64,000 nucleotides of DNA. It comes from CBDESN01 sp965242495. GTDB taxonomy: Bacteria; Pseudomonadota; Alphaproteobacteria; MPNO01. Position 1 is the first letter of the stretch. Every line of letters starts with the position of its first letter. The notes beneath the pieces were generated by a model. The model searched no databases. It saw only the letters and a list, made by a program, of their open reading frames with translations, and had not been told where the DNA came from. The translations under genes were made by a program, and so were the position numbers. The stretch spans positions 124,001 to 188,000 of the forward strand of contig OZ251446.1 of NCBI GenBank assembly GCA_965242495.1, written 5' to 3'. Positions 16,058 to 24,342 of the stretch are shown here, one piece after another.

Positions 16058-16102
16058 CGGGATGCCGGCGCATGACCCTTCTCGAACCCAACCCGGTCTA
16101 CA
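15983..16102 (+). repeat. Long direct repeat, right copy (nrdA tail plus nrdB head)
   Basis: The partner of 13870-13989. It restores the sequence upstream of nrdB, including the original gap and start codon, so nrdB remains whole. Confidence 0.9.
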
Positions 16103-17034
16103 AGCCGTTCCGGTATCCCTGGGCCTATGAGGCGTGGCTGATCCAGCAGCGTATCCACTGGCTGCCCGAGGAGGTTCCCCTCGCCGACGACGTCAAGGAC
16201 TGGCACCACAAGCTCGCCCCGGAGGAGCGTCACACGCTGACGCAGATCTTCCGCTTCTTCACCCAGTCCGACATCGAGGTGAACAACTGCTACATGAAGC
16301 ATTATGCGCGGGTGTTCCAGCCGACCGAAGTGCAGATGATGCTGGCTGCCTTCTCCAACATGGAGACCGTCCACATCGCCGCCTACTCGCATCTGCTCGA
16401 CACCATCGGTATGCCCGAGACCGAGTATCAGGCGTTCCTGCGCTGCAAGCAGATGAAGGACAAGTACGACTACATGCAGGGGTTCGGAACCGGGACCAAG
16501 CCGGACATCGCCAAGACGCTCGCCGTGTTCGGCGGCTTTACCGAAGGCCTGCAGTTGTTCGCGAGCTTCGCCATCCTGTTGAATTTTCCTCGCGTCAACA
16601 AGATGAAGGGCATGGGGCAGATCGTGTCCTGGTCGGTCCGCGACGAATCGTTGCACACCGATTCGATCGTCCGCCTGTTCCGGACCTTCGTCGCCGAGAA
16701 TCCCGAGATCTGGACCAACGGTTTCCAGCGCGAACTCTACGTCGCCTGCGATACCGTGGTCGAGCACGAGGATGCGTTCATCGACCTCGCCTTCGAGCTC
16801 GGCGGCGTCGAGGGTCTGGGGCCGTCCGAGGTCAAGGACTATATCCGCTACGTCGCCGACCGCCGACTCTCGCAGCTCGGCCTGCAACCCATCTACCGCA
16901 TCGAACGCAACCCGTTGCCCTGGATGGACCAGATGCTCAACGGCGTCGAGCACACCAACTTCTTCGAAAACCGCGCCACCGAATACTCCAAGGCCGCAAC
17001 CCAGGGCAGCTGGGACGACGTCTGGCGCGACTGA
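16072..17034 (+). CDS. nrdB: Class I ribonucleoside-diphosphate reductase, beta (small) subunit
   Basis: 320 residues; houses the diiron/tyrosyl-radical cofactor and hands the radical to NrdA. Ferritin-like metal ligands are visible: TQSDIEVNN (Asp), SNMETVH (Glu and His) and SVRDESLH (Glu and His). The tyrosine in ETVHIAAYSHLL occupies the radical position, pointing to a tyrosyl-radical subclass. The C-terminus ends WDDVWRD. The ATG at 16072 lies in the right copy of the 120-bp duplication. It is now downstream of the restriction-modification genes, so its expression must come from read-through or the element promoter. Confidence 0.93.
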   Translation: MTLLEPNPVYKPFRYPWAYEAWLIQQRIHWLPEEVPLADDVKDWHHKLAPEERHTLTQIFRFFTQSDIEVNNCYMKHYARVFQPTEVQMMLAAFSNMETVHIAAYSHLLDTIGMPETEYQAFLRCKQMKDKYDYMQGFGTGTKPDIAKTLAVFGGFTEGLQLFASFAILLNFPRVNKMKGMGQIVSWSVRDESLHTDSIVRLFRTFVAENPEIWTNGFQRELYVACDTVVEHEDAFIDLAFELGGVEGLGPSEVKDYIRYVADRRLSQLGLQPIYRIERNPLPWMDQMLNGVEHTNFFENRATEYSKAATQGSWDDVWRD

Positions 17035-17165
17035 GGCGGAGCCGAACGTCGCCTCCATAGTCGTGGTCGGCGCGCCGGCTTGCGCCCCGTCTCACATCCG
17101 TCCGAACCCGGACACGCGCTTGCGGCGGGCGGGCGCCGGCCCGACAATGGGCGGGGGAGGCGAGG

Positions 17166-18317
17166 ATGACGGCGCCGGTCAAGGAGTATCGAAGTCGGGT
17201 CGCCCGGGCGCGCGCGCTCATGCGCGAGCGCGGGATGGACGGCCTCGTCGTGACCGATCCGACGACCTTCTATTACTTCAGCGGCCAGAGCGCCCCCGCC
17301 TGGATGAAGCAGCGGCCCAACGTCTTCGTCCTGCCGCTGGAAGGCGATCCGGCGATCGTCACCTGGTCGGGGCCCGGCATGTTCGCCCGGCTGTACCGCC
17401 GTCCCTACCCGTCCTGGGTCGAGGACCGGCGCATCTATCCCGAGGTCCCGTTCACCGGCGACCGGCGCGTCGATTGGGGGATCCGGGCGGTCATCGAGGA
17501 GCGCGGGCTGGCGGCCGCGACGATCGGCATCGAGCTCGGCCGGGACACGCTGCTCGCGATCCCGGTCAACGACTTCCTGCGCCTGCGCGAGGAGCTCCCG
17601 CGCGCCCGCTTCGTCGAGTCGGGTCCGGTCGTCTGGGGCTGCCGGACGATCAAATCCGAATGGGAGATCGAGGCGCAGCGGAAGGCCTGCGCCATCGGCG
17701 GCGCGGCCTGGAGGAAATGCCTGGAGGAGCTTCGTCCCGGCGTCACGCAGACCGACATCCAGAAGCGGATCCTCGCCCTCTATCTGGACGAAGGCGCGGA
17801 TCCGGGGGCGGAGCCGCCGCTCGCCCTGGGAGCGCGGGGCGAGGGCGGCGCGTTCCGGAAGGGCGACGTGCTCTATCTCGACGGCGGCTGCAGCTGGAAG
17901 GGCTATCGCATGGACTTCACGCGCCGCGCCGTGTTCGGCAAGCCGAGCGACCGGCAACGCCGCGAGCACGACCGGATGTGGGGCGTCCTGTTCGAGCTGA
18001 TGGAGCGCATGAAGCCGGGCGCCGCGATGGCGGAACTGTTCGACTATTCCGAATCGCTCCTGGCCGCGACCGGGTTCCGCAGCTACGCCGACCATCCGGC
18101 GAAGCGGATCGGGCACGGCATCGGCCTCGAGACCGAGCCGCCGTCGATCAATCGCTTCGATCCGACCGTGCTCCAGCCCGGCATGACGCTGACGCCCGAG
18201 CCCAAGATCGAAAGCGTCGACGGCTTGGTCAACCCGGAGGAGCAGGTGGCGATCCGCGAGCATGGCTGCGAGATCCTGTCCACCGATCCGGGCTGGGAAC
18301 TGGTCGTGGTGGACTGA
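17166..18317 (+). CDS. M24 family metallopeptidase (Xaa-Pro aminopeptidase/creatinase-like)
   Basis: 383 residues: an N-terminal creatinase-like domain (about 1-150) and a C-terminal pita-bread domain. The five metal ligands can be placed at D239 and D250 (LYLDGG...GYRMDFTR), H317 (RIGHGIGLE), E345 (LTPEPKIE) and E359 (VNPEEQVAI), so it should be active. Substrate may be a proline-containing peptide or an amidino/creatine-like compound; sequence does not decide. A GGCGAGG ribosome-binding site precedes the ATG. The following cyclodeaminase-like gene begins 10 bp later. Confidence 0.85.
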   Translation: MTAPVKEYRSRVARARALMRERGMDGLVVTDPTTFYYFSGQSAPAWMKQRPNVFVLPLEGDPAIVTWSGPGMFARLYRRPYPSWVEDRRIYPEVPFTGDRRVDWGIRAVIEERGLAAATIGIELGRDTLLAIPVNDFLRLREELPRARFVESGPVVWGCRTIKSEWEIEAQRKACAIGGAAWRKCLEELRPGVTQTDIQKRILALYLDEGADPGAEPPLALGARGEGGAFRKGDVLYLDGGCSWKGYRMDFTRRAVFGKPSDRQRREHDRMWGVLFELMERMKPGAAMAELFDYSESLLAATGFRSYADHPAKRIGHGIGLETEPPSINRFDPTVLQPGMTLTPEPKIESVDGLVNPEEQVAIREHGCEILSTDPGWELVVVD

Positions 18318-18327
18318 GGCGGCCGCC

Positions 18328-19314
18328 GTGGCGCCGCCCGGCCAGCTGGTTCTCACCCGCGGCGAGGTCGAGGCGGCCGCGCCCCCGCTGGCCGAGATCG
18401 TCCGCATCGTCGAGGACGCCTATCGCATGGACGGGCGCGGCGAGGCCGAAGTCCCGGTCAAGATCGGCGTCCATCCCGACCGTCCGCACAGCTTCCTCGA
18501 GGCGATGCCCGCATGGGTCTCGGGCGCCCGCGCGCTCGGGGTGAAGTGGATCTCCTACTTCCCCGGCAACGCCGCCGGGGGGCTGCCCGATTCGTCGGGC
18601 GTGATCGTGCTCAACGACCCGGCCCACGGCCTCCCGGTCGCGATCATGGACGGCATGTGGATCACCTTCGTCCGCACCGCGGCCTGCGGGGCGGTCGCCG
18701 CCAGATACTGCGCCCGGCCCGAGCCCGAGAGTCTCGGTCTGGTCGGCTGCGGCGGGCTGGGGCATTGGACCCTCCGCGTGTTCGCCGAGGCGTTTCCGAG
18801 CCTGCGCCGCGTCCGCGTCGCCTCCCGCACCGCCGCCTCCCGGGCGCGCTTCTGCCGCGAGCGCGCCGGCGGCGGCGACCGCTGGGACCTGCGCCCGGTC
18901 GAGCGCCTCGAACAGGCGGTGCGCGGCATGGACGTAATCGTCTCGTCGATCCCGCAAGGGACGGTCCGCCCGCTTGCGGGCGCGTGGTGGGAGGAGGGCG
19001 CGCTGGCGGTGCCGCTGGACGTGCTGGCGGCCTGGGACGACGAGGCCTTCGCGCTGTCGGACCGGCTGGTCACCGACGGCCATGAGCGGCTCGAAGGCCT
19101 CGCCCGCCGCCGCCGGCCGCCGCTCGCCTTGCCCGACGACCGGGCGTCCCTGGCCGACGTGACGCTGGGCCGGACCGCCGGCCGCCGAAACTCCGCCGAG
19201 CGGATCATGGCGATCCCCACCGGCGTCGCCAGCACCGACATGGCCCTGGCCTGGGAGATCTACCGCCGCGCCCGCGCCGCCGGGCTGGGCCGCGAGATCG
19301 ACCTGTCGTCGTAG
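18328..19314 (+). CDS. Ornithine cyclodeaminase / mu-crystallin family protein
   Basis: 328 residues from a GTG at 18328. The Rossmann segment is LGLVGCGGLGHWTLRVF, preceded by the substrate-domain block ALGVKWISYFPGN with the conserved lysine. A C-terminal AERIMAIPTGVASTDMALA replaces the more usual tail. It is a distant paralogue of the gene at 2439. Close spacing to the M24 peptidase suggests they act on related amino-acid-like compounds, which is inference. The start is uncertain; an in-frame ATG at 18262 lies inside the preceding gene and is not family-like. Confidence 0.75.
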   Translation: MAPPGQLVLTRGEVEAAAPPLAEIVRIVEDAYRMDGRGEAEVPVKIGVHPDRPHSFLEAMPAWVSGARALGVKWISYFPGNAAGGLPDSSGVIVLNDPAHGLPVAIMDGMWITFVRTAACGAVAARYCARPEPESLGLVGCGGLGHWTLRVFAEAFPSLRRVRVASRTAASRARFCRERAGGGDRWDLRPVERLEQAVRGMDVIVSSIPQGTVRPLAGAWWEEGALAVPLDVLAAWDDEAFALSDRLVTDGHERLEGLARRRRPPLALPDDRASLADVTLGRTAGRRNSAERIMAIPTGVASTDMALAWEIYRRARAAGLGREIDLSS

Positions 19315-19354
19315 CGGCCCGCCGCGGCCCCGGGCGCGCGAAAGGCTACGGAGT

Positions 19355-20422
19355 CTACTCGGCGGCCTGGCTCATCCGCAGCTGCTCGTTCTCGATCATC
19401 TCGCCCAGCGACAGGCGCGCCAGGGCCAGCGCGCCGTCGGCGCGGATCTCGACCAGCGGGCGGGCCGGGTCGAGGTCGATCCGCTCCTGCTGCGCCTCCA
19501 TGATGGTCTTGTCCTCGATGAAGGTGGGGTGGATCTCGGCGTACAGCTCCTCGGTCGCCGCCGGATCGTGCTGCCGATAGCCGTTCGCCGCCGACCAGAA
19601 ATAGTGGAACGTGTTGTCGGTCTCGGGCGTCGCGCAGTGCAGCAGGCGGAGATGGAAGCCGTCCTGGCGGCGGTTCTCCCGCGCCCCCTGGCCCACCGCC
19701 AGCGCGCCCGACCATTGCAGGACGACGCCGGGGGCGATGTATTCGAACTCCTGCCAGCGGTCGACCTTGCCGGTGAACCCGCCGCCCTTCCTGTAGGTCG
19801 GCGGCGGCTCGTGATCCATCAACCAGCGGATGAAATAGGCGCCGTTCGCGGTCCGCCTGGTCTCCATGTCGGCCGCGACGTGGGCGGTCGGCTGGCCGCC
19901 GATGGTGCGGGTATGGACGTAGCCCAGATGGGTGAGGTCCATCAGGTTGTCGATCATGAACAGATAGTTGGCCTTCATGTGGAACAGGTCCTTGCAATAG
20001 GGCCAGTTCTCGGCGTCGTCGTGATAGGGGTAGTCGACGATCCGGCTCTCGTCGGCCAGAGCCGGATCGCCCATCCAGATCCAGACGTTCCGGTTCTTCT
20101 CCACGACGGGATAGCTGCGGATGCGCGCCTCGCGGGGGATGTTCTTCTGGCCGGGCACGACGACGCAGTCGCCCGACGTGTCGTAGGTCAGGCCGTGATA
20201 GCCGCATTGCAGCCCCGCCTCGACCACCGTCCCGTGGGTCAGCGGCGCGCCCCGATGGCAACAGCGATCCTCGAGCGCGCCGACCCTGCCCCGGGCGTCG
20301 CGGTAGAGGACGATCGGCTGATGCATGATCGTCCGCCCCAGCAGCCCGTCGTCGAGCTCATCGGCCCAGGCGGCCATGTACCAGGCGTTGCGGACGAAAG
20401 GCAGGATGGCGGCTTCGGTCAT
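19355..20422 (-). CDS. Rieske non-heme iron oxygenase, vanillate O-demethylase (VanA)-like large subunit
   Basis: 355 residues. The Rieske [2Fe-2S] ligands are C54 and H56 (RCCHRGAPL), with C73 and H76 (LQCGYHG). The mononuclear iron ligands are H165 and H170 in DNLMDLTHLGYVH, with bridging D162 between the two centres. This single-component layout is shared by vanillate demethylase and related aromatic O-demethylases and hydroxylases. No ferredoxin reductase is adjacent, so electrons come from elsewhere. A second paralogue of the same layout lies at 48440. The substrate is unknown. Confidence 0.88.
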   Translation of the reverse strand: MTEAAILPFVRNAWYMAAWADELDDGLLGRTIMHQPIVLYRDARGRVGALEDRCCHRGAPLTHGTVVEAGLQCGYHGLTYDTSGDCVVVPGQKNIPREARIRSYPVVEKNRNVWIWMGDPALADESRIVDYPYHDDAENWPYCKDLFHMKANYLFMIDNLMDLTHLGYVHTRTIGGQPTAHVAADMETRRTANGAYFIRWLMDHEPPPTYRKGGGFTGKVDRWQEFEYIAPGVVLQWSGALAVGQGARENRRQDGFHLRLLHCATPETDNTFHYFWSAANGYRQHDPAATEELYAEIHPTFIEDKTIMEAQQERIDLDPARPLVEIRADGALALARLSLGEMIENEQLRMSQAAE

Positions 20423-20491
20423 TTTCGGTGTCCCCCGGTTCGTCGGTTCTCGCCGCGCGATCCGCCCCCGGACGCCGCGGCGCCGAAAAGC

Positions 20492-20568
20492 TGGCGGGAG
20501 TGACGGGACTCGAACCCGCGGCCTCTGGCGTGACAGGCCAGCGCTCTAGCCGACTGAGCTACACCCCC
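20492..20568 (-). tRNA. tRNA-Asp (anticodon GTC)
   Basis: On the minus strand the acceptor GGGGGTG pairs with CACTCCC (one G-U), the anticodon stem CTGGC/GCCAG encloses CTGTCAC giving anticodon GTC, the T-loop is TTCGAGT and CCA is encoded. 77 nt. Confidence 0.95.
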
Positions 20569-20715
20569 GGCGCCCATGGATGCTGTGTAATCCAGCGCCG
20601 CTCCGAAATCAACCGCCCTGCGCGGCCGCCGGAACGCGGCTGGACTCGCCCGGCCGACCGGGTAACATGGCGCCGCAATCCGGCAATTCTCTCGAGCGGA
20701 GCAATGGAGGCATCG

Positions 20716-21813
20716 ATGCGCGGATCCGGACGGACGATCGCGAAACCCCTGGCTTGCGCGGCCTTCGCCGGCGCGCTGGCGACGGCGGTATGGGCGGGCC
20801 CGGCGACGGCCGAGCAGGTCAAGATCGGCATGCCGATCCCGGTGACGTTGACCGACCTCGGCTATTACGTTCTCGGCGAAGACCTCGGCTTCTTCAAGGA
20901 GGACGGCATCGAGGTCGCGATCACCGTGTTCAAGGGGTCGGGCAAGATGGTGCCCCAGGTCGCGACCAAGAAGCTCGACGTCGGCTGGGCGCTGCCCGGC
21001 GCGGTGTTCGCCTCCTACCAGCCGGGGCGCACCCGGCTGCCGGTGGTCTATTACTACAACATCATGCCGACCTGGGTGCTGCAGCTGTCGGTGCTCGCCG
21101 AGAGCGGCATCGAGACCGTCGCCGACCTCGAGGGCAAGACCATCGGCGTCGGCGCGCTGAGCTGGGGGACGATCCCGATGCTCAAGGCGCGACTCAAGGC
21201 CGTGGGGCTGGAGGTCGGCAAGAACGTCAAGCTGGCCGCGGTCGGCATCCTGGGCTCGGGCTTCCTGGCGCTGCGTCGCGGCCGGGTCGATGCGCTCGAC
21301 TACAACAACACCTGGCAGGACCTGCTGGAGCTGAGCGGCACCAAGATCCGCCGGCTGCCGATCGAGGAGCGCTTCCACAAGCTGTTCACCAACGGCTTCA
21401 TGGCTCATCGCGACCTGTTCGGCGCCAAGCGCGAGACGCTGGTCCGCTTCGCCCGCGGCATGGCCAAGTCGTCGATCGCCTGCCAGGAGAACCCCGCCGC
21501 CTGCGTCAAGTCCTTCTGGCGCAAATATCCCAACATGAAGCCCAAGGGCGACGAGGCGAAGACCCTGCCGGCGTCGGTCAAGATGGTGGAGAACCGGCTG
21601 GCGCTGATGGAGATCCCGCGCCAGGGCGCCGCCGGCAAGATGGGCTTCTGGCCGCGCAAGTCGTTCGAGTATTACGTCGATGCGTATTACGAGAGCGGCT
21701 GGATCGGCACGCGCGACATCGAGATCGACAAGATGTACACGAACGACCTCATCGCCGACATCAACGAGTTCGACGAGGCGGACGTTCGCGCCCGGGCGCG
21801 CGCGGCCAAGTAG
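20716..21813 (+). CDS. ABC transporter substrate-binding protein, nitrate/sulfonate/taurine (SsuA/NMT1) type
   Basis: 365 residues with a Sec signal peptide (about residues 1-31, basic MRGSGRTIAK then a hydrophobic core, cleavage near ATAEQV). The mature protein begins VKIGMPIPVTLTDLGYYVLGEDLGFFKEDGIEV, the type-II periplasmic-binding opening in which the ligand is compared with a nearby membrane-associated importer. The ATG at 20716 has GGAGG 5 bp upstream; an ATG at 20704 lies before that site and is less likely. It is followed with a one-base overlap by its ATPase and then its permease. The ligand is unknown. Confidence 0.85.
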   Translation: MRGSGRTIAKPLACAAFAGALATAVWAGPATAEQVKIGMPIPVTLTDLGYYVLGEDLGFFKEDGIEVAITVFKGSGKMVPQVATKKLDVGWALPGAVFASYQPGRTRLPVVYYYNIMPTWVLQLSVLAESGIETVADLEGKTIGVGALSWGTIPMLKARLKAVGLEVGKNVKLAAVGILGSGFLALRRGRVDALDYNNTWQDLLELSGTKIRRLPIEERFHKLFTNGFMAHRDLFGAKRETLVRFARGMAKSSIACQENPAACVKSFWRKYPNMKPKGDEAKTLPASVKMVENRLALMEIPRQGAAGKMGFWPRKSFEYYVDAYYESGWIGTRDIEIDKMYTNDLIADINEFDEADVRARARAAK

Positions 21814-22619
21814 TGGCGCCGCCCGCCCGCCCGGCGGCCGCGGCTCCTCCCGGCGAGACGGCGCCTCTGCTGCAGGCGGAGGCGCTGTCGCTGGTCTACC
21901 AGACGCGGCGCGGCGCGATCACCGCGCTGGACGGCCTGGAGCTCGCGATCGCGCGCGGCGAGTTCCTGTCGATCATCGGGCCGTCGGGCTGCGGCAAGTC
22001 GAGCCTGCTCAAGGTCGCGGCCGGGCTGCTGCCGCCGAGCGCCGGCGCGGTCTCGCTGAGCGGAAGCGCGATCCTGGGGCCCAGGCGGGACGTGGGCGTG
22101 GTGTTCCAGCGCCCGACGCTGCTGCCGTGGAAGACGGTGCTCCAGAACGTCCTGGTCCCGGCGGAGACGCTCCGGCTCGACAAGGCGGCGGCGCGGCGGC
22201 GCGCTGCGGAGCTGCTGCGGCTGGTCGGGCTCGCCGACTTCGGCGACGACTATCCCGGCGAACTGTCCGGCGGCATGCAGCAGCGAGTGGGCCTCGCCCG
22301 GAGCCTGATCCACGATCCGGCGGTGCTGCTGATGGACGAGCCGTTCGCCGCCCTGGATGCGTTGACGCGCGAGCACATGATGATCGAGCTGCAGGGCATC
22401 TGGCGCGGCACCGGCAAGTCGGTGCTGTTCATCACCCACAGCATCCCCGAGGCGGTGTTTCTGTCGGACCGGGTCGCGGTGATGTCGGCCCGGCCCGGCC
22501 GCATCGTCGAGGAGGTCCCCGTCGACATCCCCCGCCCGCGCGGCGTCGAGACCATGGGGACCGCCGCCTTCGGCGAGCTGTGCACCCGCCTGCGATCCAA
22601 CCTGCAAGTCTCGCTGTAA
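21813..22619 (+). CDS. ABC transporter ATP-binding protein (nitrate/sulfonate/taurine type)
   Basis: 268 residues from a GTG that overlaps the preceding stop by one base. Walker A is GPSGCGKSSLLK, the Q-loop lies in VVFQRPTLLPW, the signature is LSGGMQQRVGLARSL, Walker B is VLLMDEPFAALD and the switch His is in FITHSIPEAVFLSD. It powers import of the ligand bound by the upstream protein. The alanine/proline-rich first 20 residues are not part of the ATPase fold, and a later start cannot be excluded. Confidence 0.9.
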   Translation: MAPPARPAAAAPPGETAPLLQAEALSLVYQTRRGAITALDGLELAIARGEFLSIIGPSGCGKSSLLKVAAGLLPPSAGAVSLSGSAILGPRRDVGVVFQRPTLLPWKTVLQNVLVPAETLRLDKAAARRRAAELLRLVGLADFGDDYPGELSGGMQQRVGLARSLIHDPAVLLMDEPFAALDALTREHMMIELQGIWRGTGKSVLFITHSIPEAVFLSDRVAVMSARPGRIVEEVPVDIPRPRGVETMGTAAFGELCTRLRSNLQVSL

Positions 22620-22637
22620 CCTGCGAGGACGAAGACC

Positions 22638-23426
22638 ATGCCCGAGAAGCTCGCCGCCGCGATCTATCCGCTGATCACCGTCGCCGCGGTCATCGCCCTG
22701 TGGGCGGCCGCCATCCCGCTGTTCGCGATCGAGGACTACATCCTGCCGACGCCCGGCAGCGTCGTCGACTCGATGGTGGCGGGCTTCACCGAGGGCCGGT
22801 TCGTCGAGCATTTCTGGGCGACGCTCGAAGCCACGGTGCTGGGCTACGTGCTCGGCTGCGGCCTCGCCTTCGTCGTCGGGGTCGCGGTCGCCGAGTCGCG
22901 GACCTTCGACAAGTTCGTCTATCCCTGCGTCGTCGCGCTGCAATCCATGCCCAAGGTCGCCCTGGCCCCGATCATCCTGGTGTGGTTCGGCTTCGAGATC
23001 GAATCCAAGATCATCCTGGTCGGGCTGATCTGCTTCTTTCCGCTGTTCGTCAACACCGTGGTCGGCATCCGCCAGACCGATCCCGAGCTGATCGACCTGT
23101 GCCGCGCGTTCTCGGCGTCGCGCCGCTACGTCTTCCTCAACGCCAAGCTGCCCTCGGCCGCGAGCGAGATTTTCGCCGGGCTGCAGATCGGCGTCGTCCT
23201 CGCCTTGATCGGCGCGGTGGTCGCGGAGTTCGTCGCCTCCGAACGCGGCATCGGCCACATGATCGACTCCGCGGCGGTGAGCCTCACCACCCACTACATG
23301 TTCGCCGGCGTGATCATCCTGGGGGCGATGGGCGTCGCCGGAACGGCGTTCGTGCGTTACCTGCAACGCCGGGTGGTGTTCTGGGAGGGCGCCCCGGCGC
23401 GGGTCAATCTGGAGCAGGCGTCGTGA
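22638..23426 (+). CDS. ABC transporter permease (nitrate/sulfonate/taurine type)
   Basis: 262 residues with about six transmembrane helices. The cytoplasmic EAA-like loop that docks the ATPase reads DLCRAFSASRRYVFLNAKLPSA, typical of SsuC/TauC permeases. The gene follows the ATPase after 18 bp and completes a binding protein-ATPase-permease set. The last codons precede the sdh promoter region by about 45 bp. Confidence 0.9.
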   Translation: MPEKLAAAIYPLITVAAVIALWAAAIPLFAIEDYILPTPGSVVDSMVAGFTEGRFVEHFWATLEATVLGYVLGCGLAFVVGVAVAESRTFDKFVYPCVVALQSMPKVALAPIILVWFGFEIESKIILVGLICFFPLFVNTVVGIRQTDPELIDLCRAFSASRRYVFLNAKLPSAASEIFAGLQIGVVLALIGAVVAEFVASERGIGHMIDSAAVSLTTHYMFAGVIILGAMGVAGTAFVRYLQRRVVFWEGAPARVNLEQAS

Positions 23427-23470
23427 GCGGCGCGCTCCCGCCGCCTGGCTCGCGCGATCCCGCGGCGCGA

Positions 23471-23498
23471 TTGACTCGGCGGGGCGGCCGGTCTACAT
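23471..23498 (+). promoter_or_regulatory. Predicted promoter of the sdh-mdh-suc cluster
   Basis: TTGACT (23471-23476) and CTACAT (23493-23498) with a 16-bp spacer match the alphaproteobacterial consensus well. The start site would fall near 23505, about 37 bp before sdhC. Confidence 0.6.
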
Positions 23499-23541
23499 GC
23501 CGGCCGCCGCCGGTGGCGCGGTCCAGCCCGCCCCGGACTCC

Positions 23542-23955
23542 ATGAACCGCCCGGACTCCATGAACCGCCCGAACCGTCCTCTGTCGCCGCACATCCAGAT
23601 CTACCGTCCGCAGCTCACGTCGGTTCTGTCGATCCTCCACCGGTTGGCCGGGATCGCGCTGGCGGCCGGCGCGGTGATGCTGGTCGTCTGGCTGCTCGCC
23701 GCCGCGTCCGGACCCGAAGCCTTCGCCGCGGTGCAGGCGTTCAACGGCTCCTGGATCGGGCTGGCGCTGCTCGCCGGCTGGTCCTTCGCCCTGTTCTACC
23801 ATCTGTGCAACGGCATCCGGCATCTGTTCTGGGACGCCGGGATGGGGTTCGAACTGCGGACGGTCTACGCCTCCGGCCGCGCGGCGGTCGCGGTCTCGGC
23901 CGCCCTCACCCTGGGCGCCTGGCTGTGGGGGCTGTCGGCGGAGGGCGCGCTTTGA
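23542..23955 (+). CDS. sdhC: Succinate dehydrogenase cytochrome b556 subunit
   Basis: 137 residues with three transmembrane helices; anchors complex II and helps bind haem b and ubiquinone. The family opening NRPLSPHIQIYRPQLTSVLSI is intact, and the haem-ligand His lies in FYHLCNGIRHLFWD. Two start codons exist because an 18-bp unit containing the ATG is duplicated (23533-23550 and 23551-23568); the second ATG (23560) gives the more usual N-terminus. The TGA stop overlaps the sdhD start. Confidence 0.92.
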   Translation: MNRPDSMNRPNRPLSPHIQIYRPQLTSVLSILHRLAGIALAAGAVMLVVWLLAAASGPEAFAAVQAFNGSWIGLALLAGWSFALFYHLCNGIRHLFWDAGMGFELRTVYASGRAAVAVSAALTLGAWLWGLSAEGAL

Positions 23956-24335
23956 CCGACCGGCGCCCGGCCCTGAGCCGCGTGCGCGGCCTCGGCTCGG
24001 CGCGGGGCGGGACCCCCCATTGGTGGGCGCAGCGGGCCACCGCGGTGGCGCTGGTGCCGCTGTCGCTTTGGCTGGTCGCCTCCCTGGCCGCGGGCGCCGG
24101 CGGCGACCACCGGGCGGTGACCGCATGGCTCGCCGACCCGCTGGCGGCGATCCCGATGCTGCTGGTGATCGTCGCCGCCTTCCATCACGCCCAGCTCGGC
24201 CTCCAGGTGGTGATCGAGGATTACGTCCAGGCCGAGGGACCCAGGATCGCCGCCATCCTGCTCGTCAAGTTCGTCGCCGCGGCGTTGTCGGTAGCGGCCG
24301 CGTTCGCGGTCCTCAAGATCGCCTTCCAGGGCTGA
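23952..24335 (+). CDS. sdhD: Succinate dehydrogenase hydrophobic membrane anchor subunit
   Basis: 127 residues with three helices. A TTG at 23952 overlapping the sdhC stop is chosen as start because the protein then has the family length and the opening ALSRVRGLGSARGG. The haem ligand His is probably in FHHAQLGLQVVIEDYV, the family signature. It works with SdhC to hold SdhAB on the cytoplasmic face of the membrane. Confidence 0.9.
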   Translation: MTDRRPALSRVRGLGSARGGTPHWWAQRATAVALVPLSLWLVASLAAGAGGDHRAVTAWLADPLAAIPMLLVIVAAFHHAQLGLQVVIEDYVQAEGPRIAAILLVKFVAAALSVAAAFAVLKIAFQG

Positions 24336-24342
24336 TCCGGAC

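Larger units (their letters stand above)
13870..16102 (+). mobile_element. Restriction-modification gene complex inserted in nrdAB, with long target duplication
   Basis: The stretch between the two 120-bp copies (about 13990-15982) is clearly poorer in G+C than both sides and carries a promoter, a short open frame, an adenine methyltransferase, an EcoRV-like endonuclease and a small open frame. The flanking copies each contain the nrdA tail and nrdB head, so the insertion has left nrdA and nrdB both complete. No transposase, integrase or terminal inverted repeat is visible. This is the layout known as insertion with long target duplication, described before for restriction-modification complexes in other bacteria. 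Confidence 0.85.
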
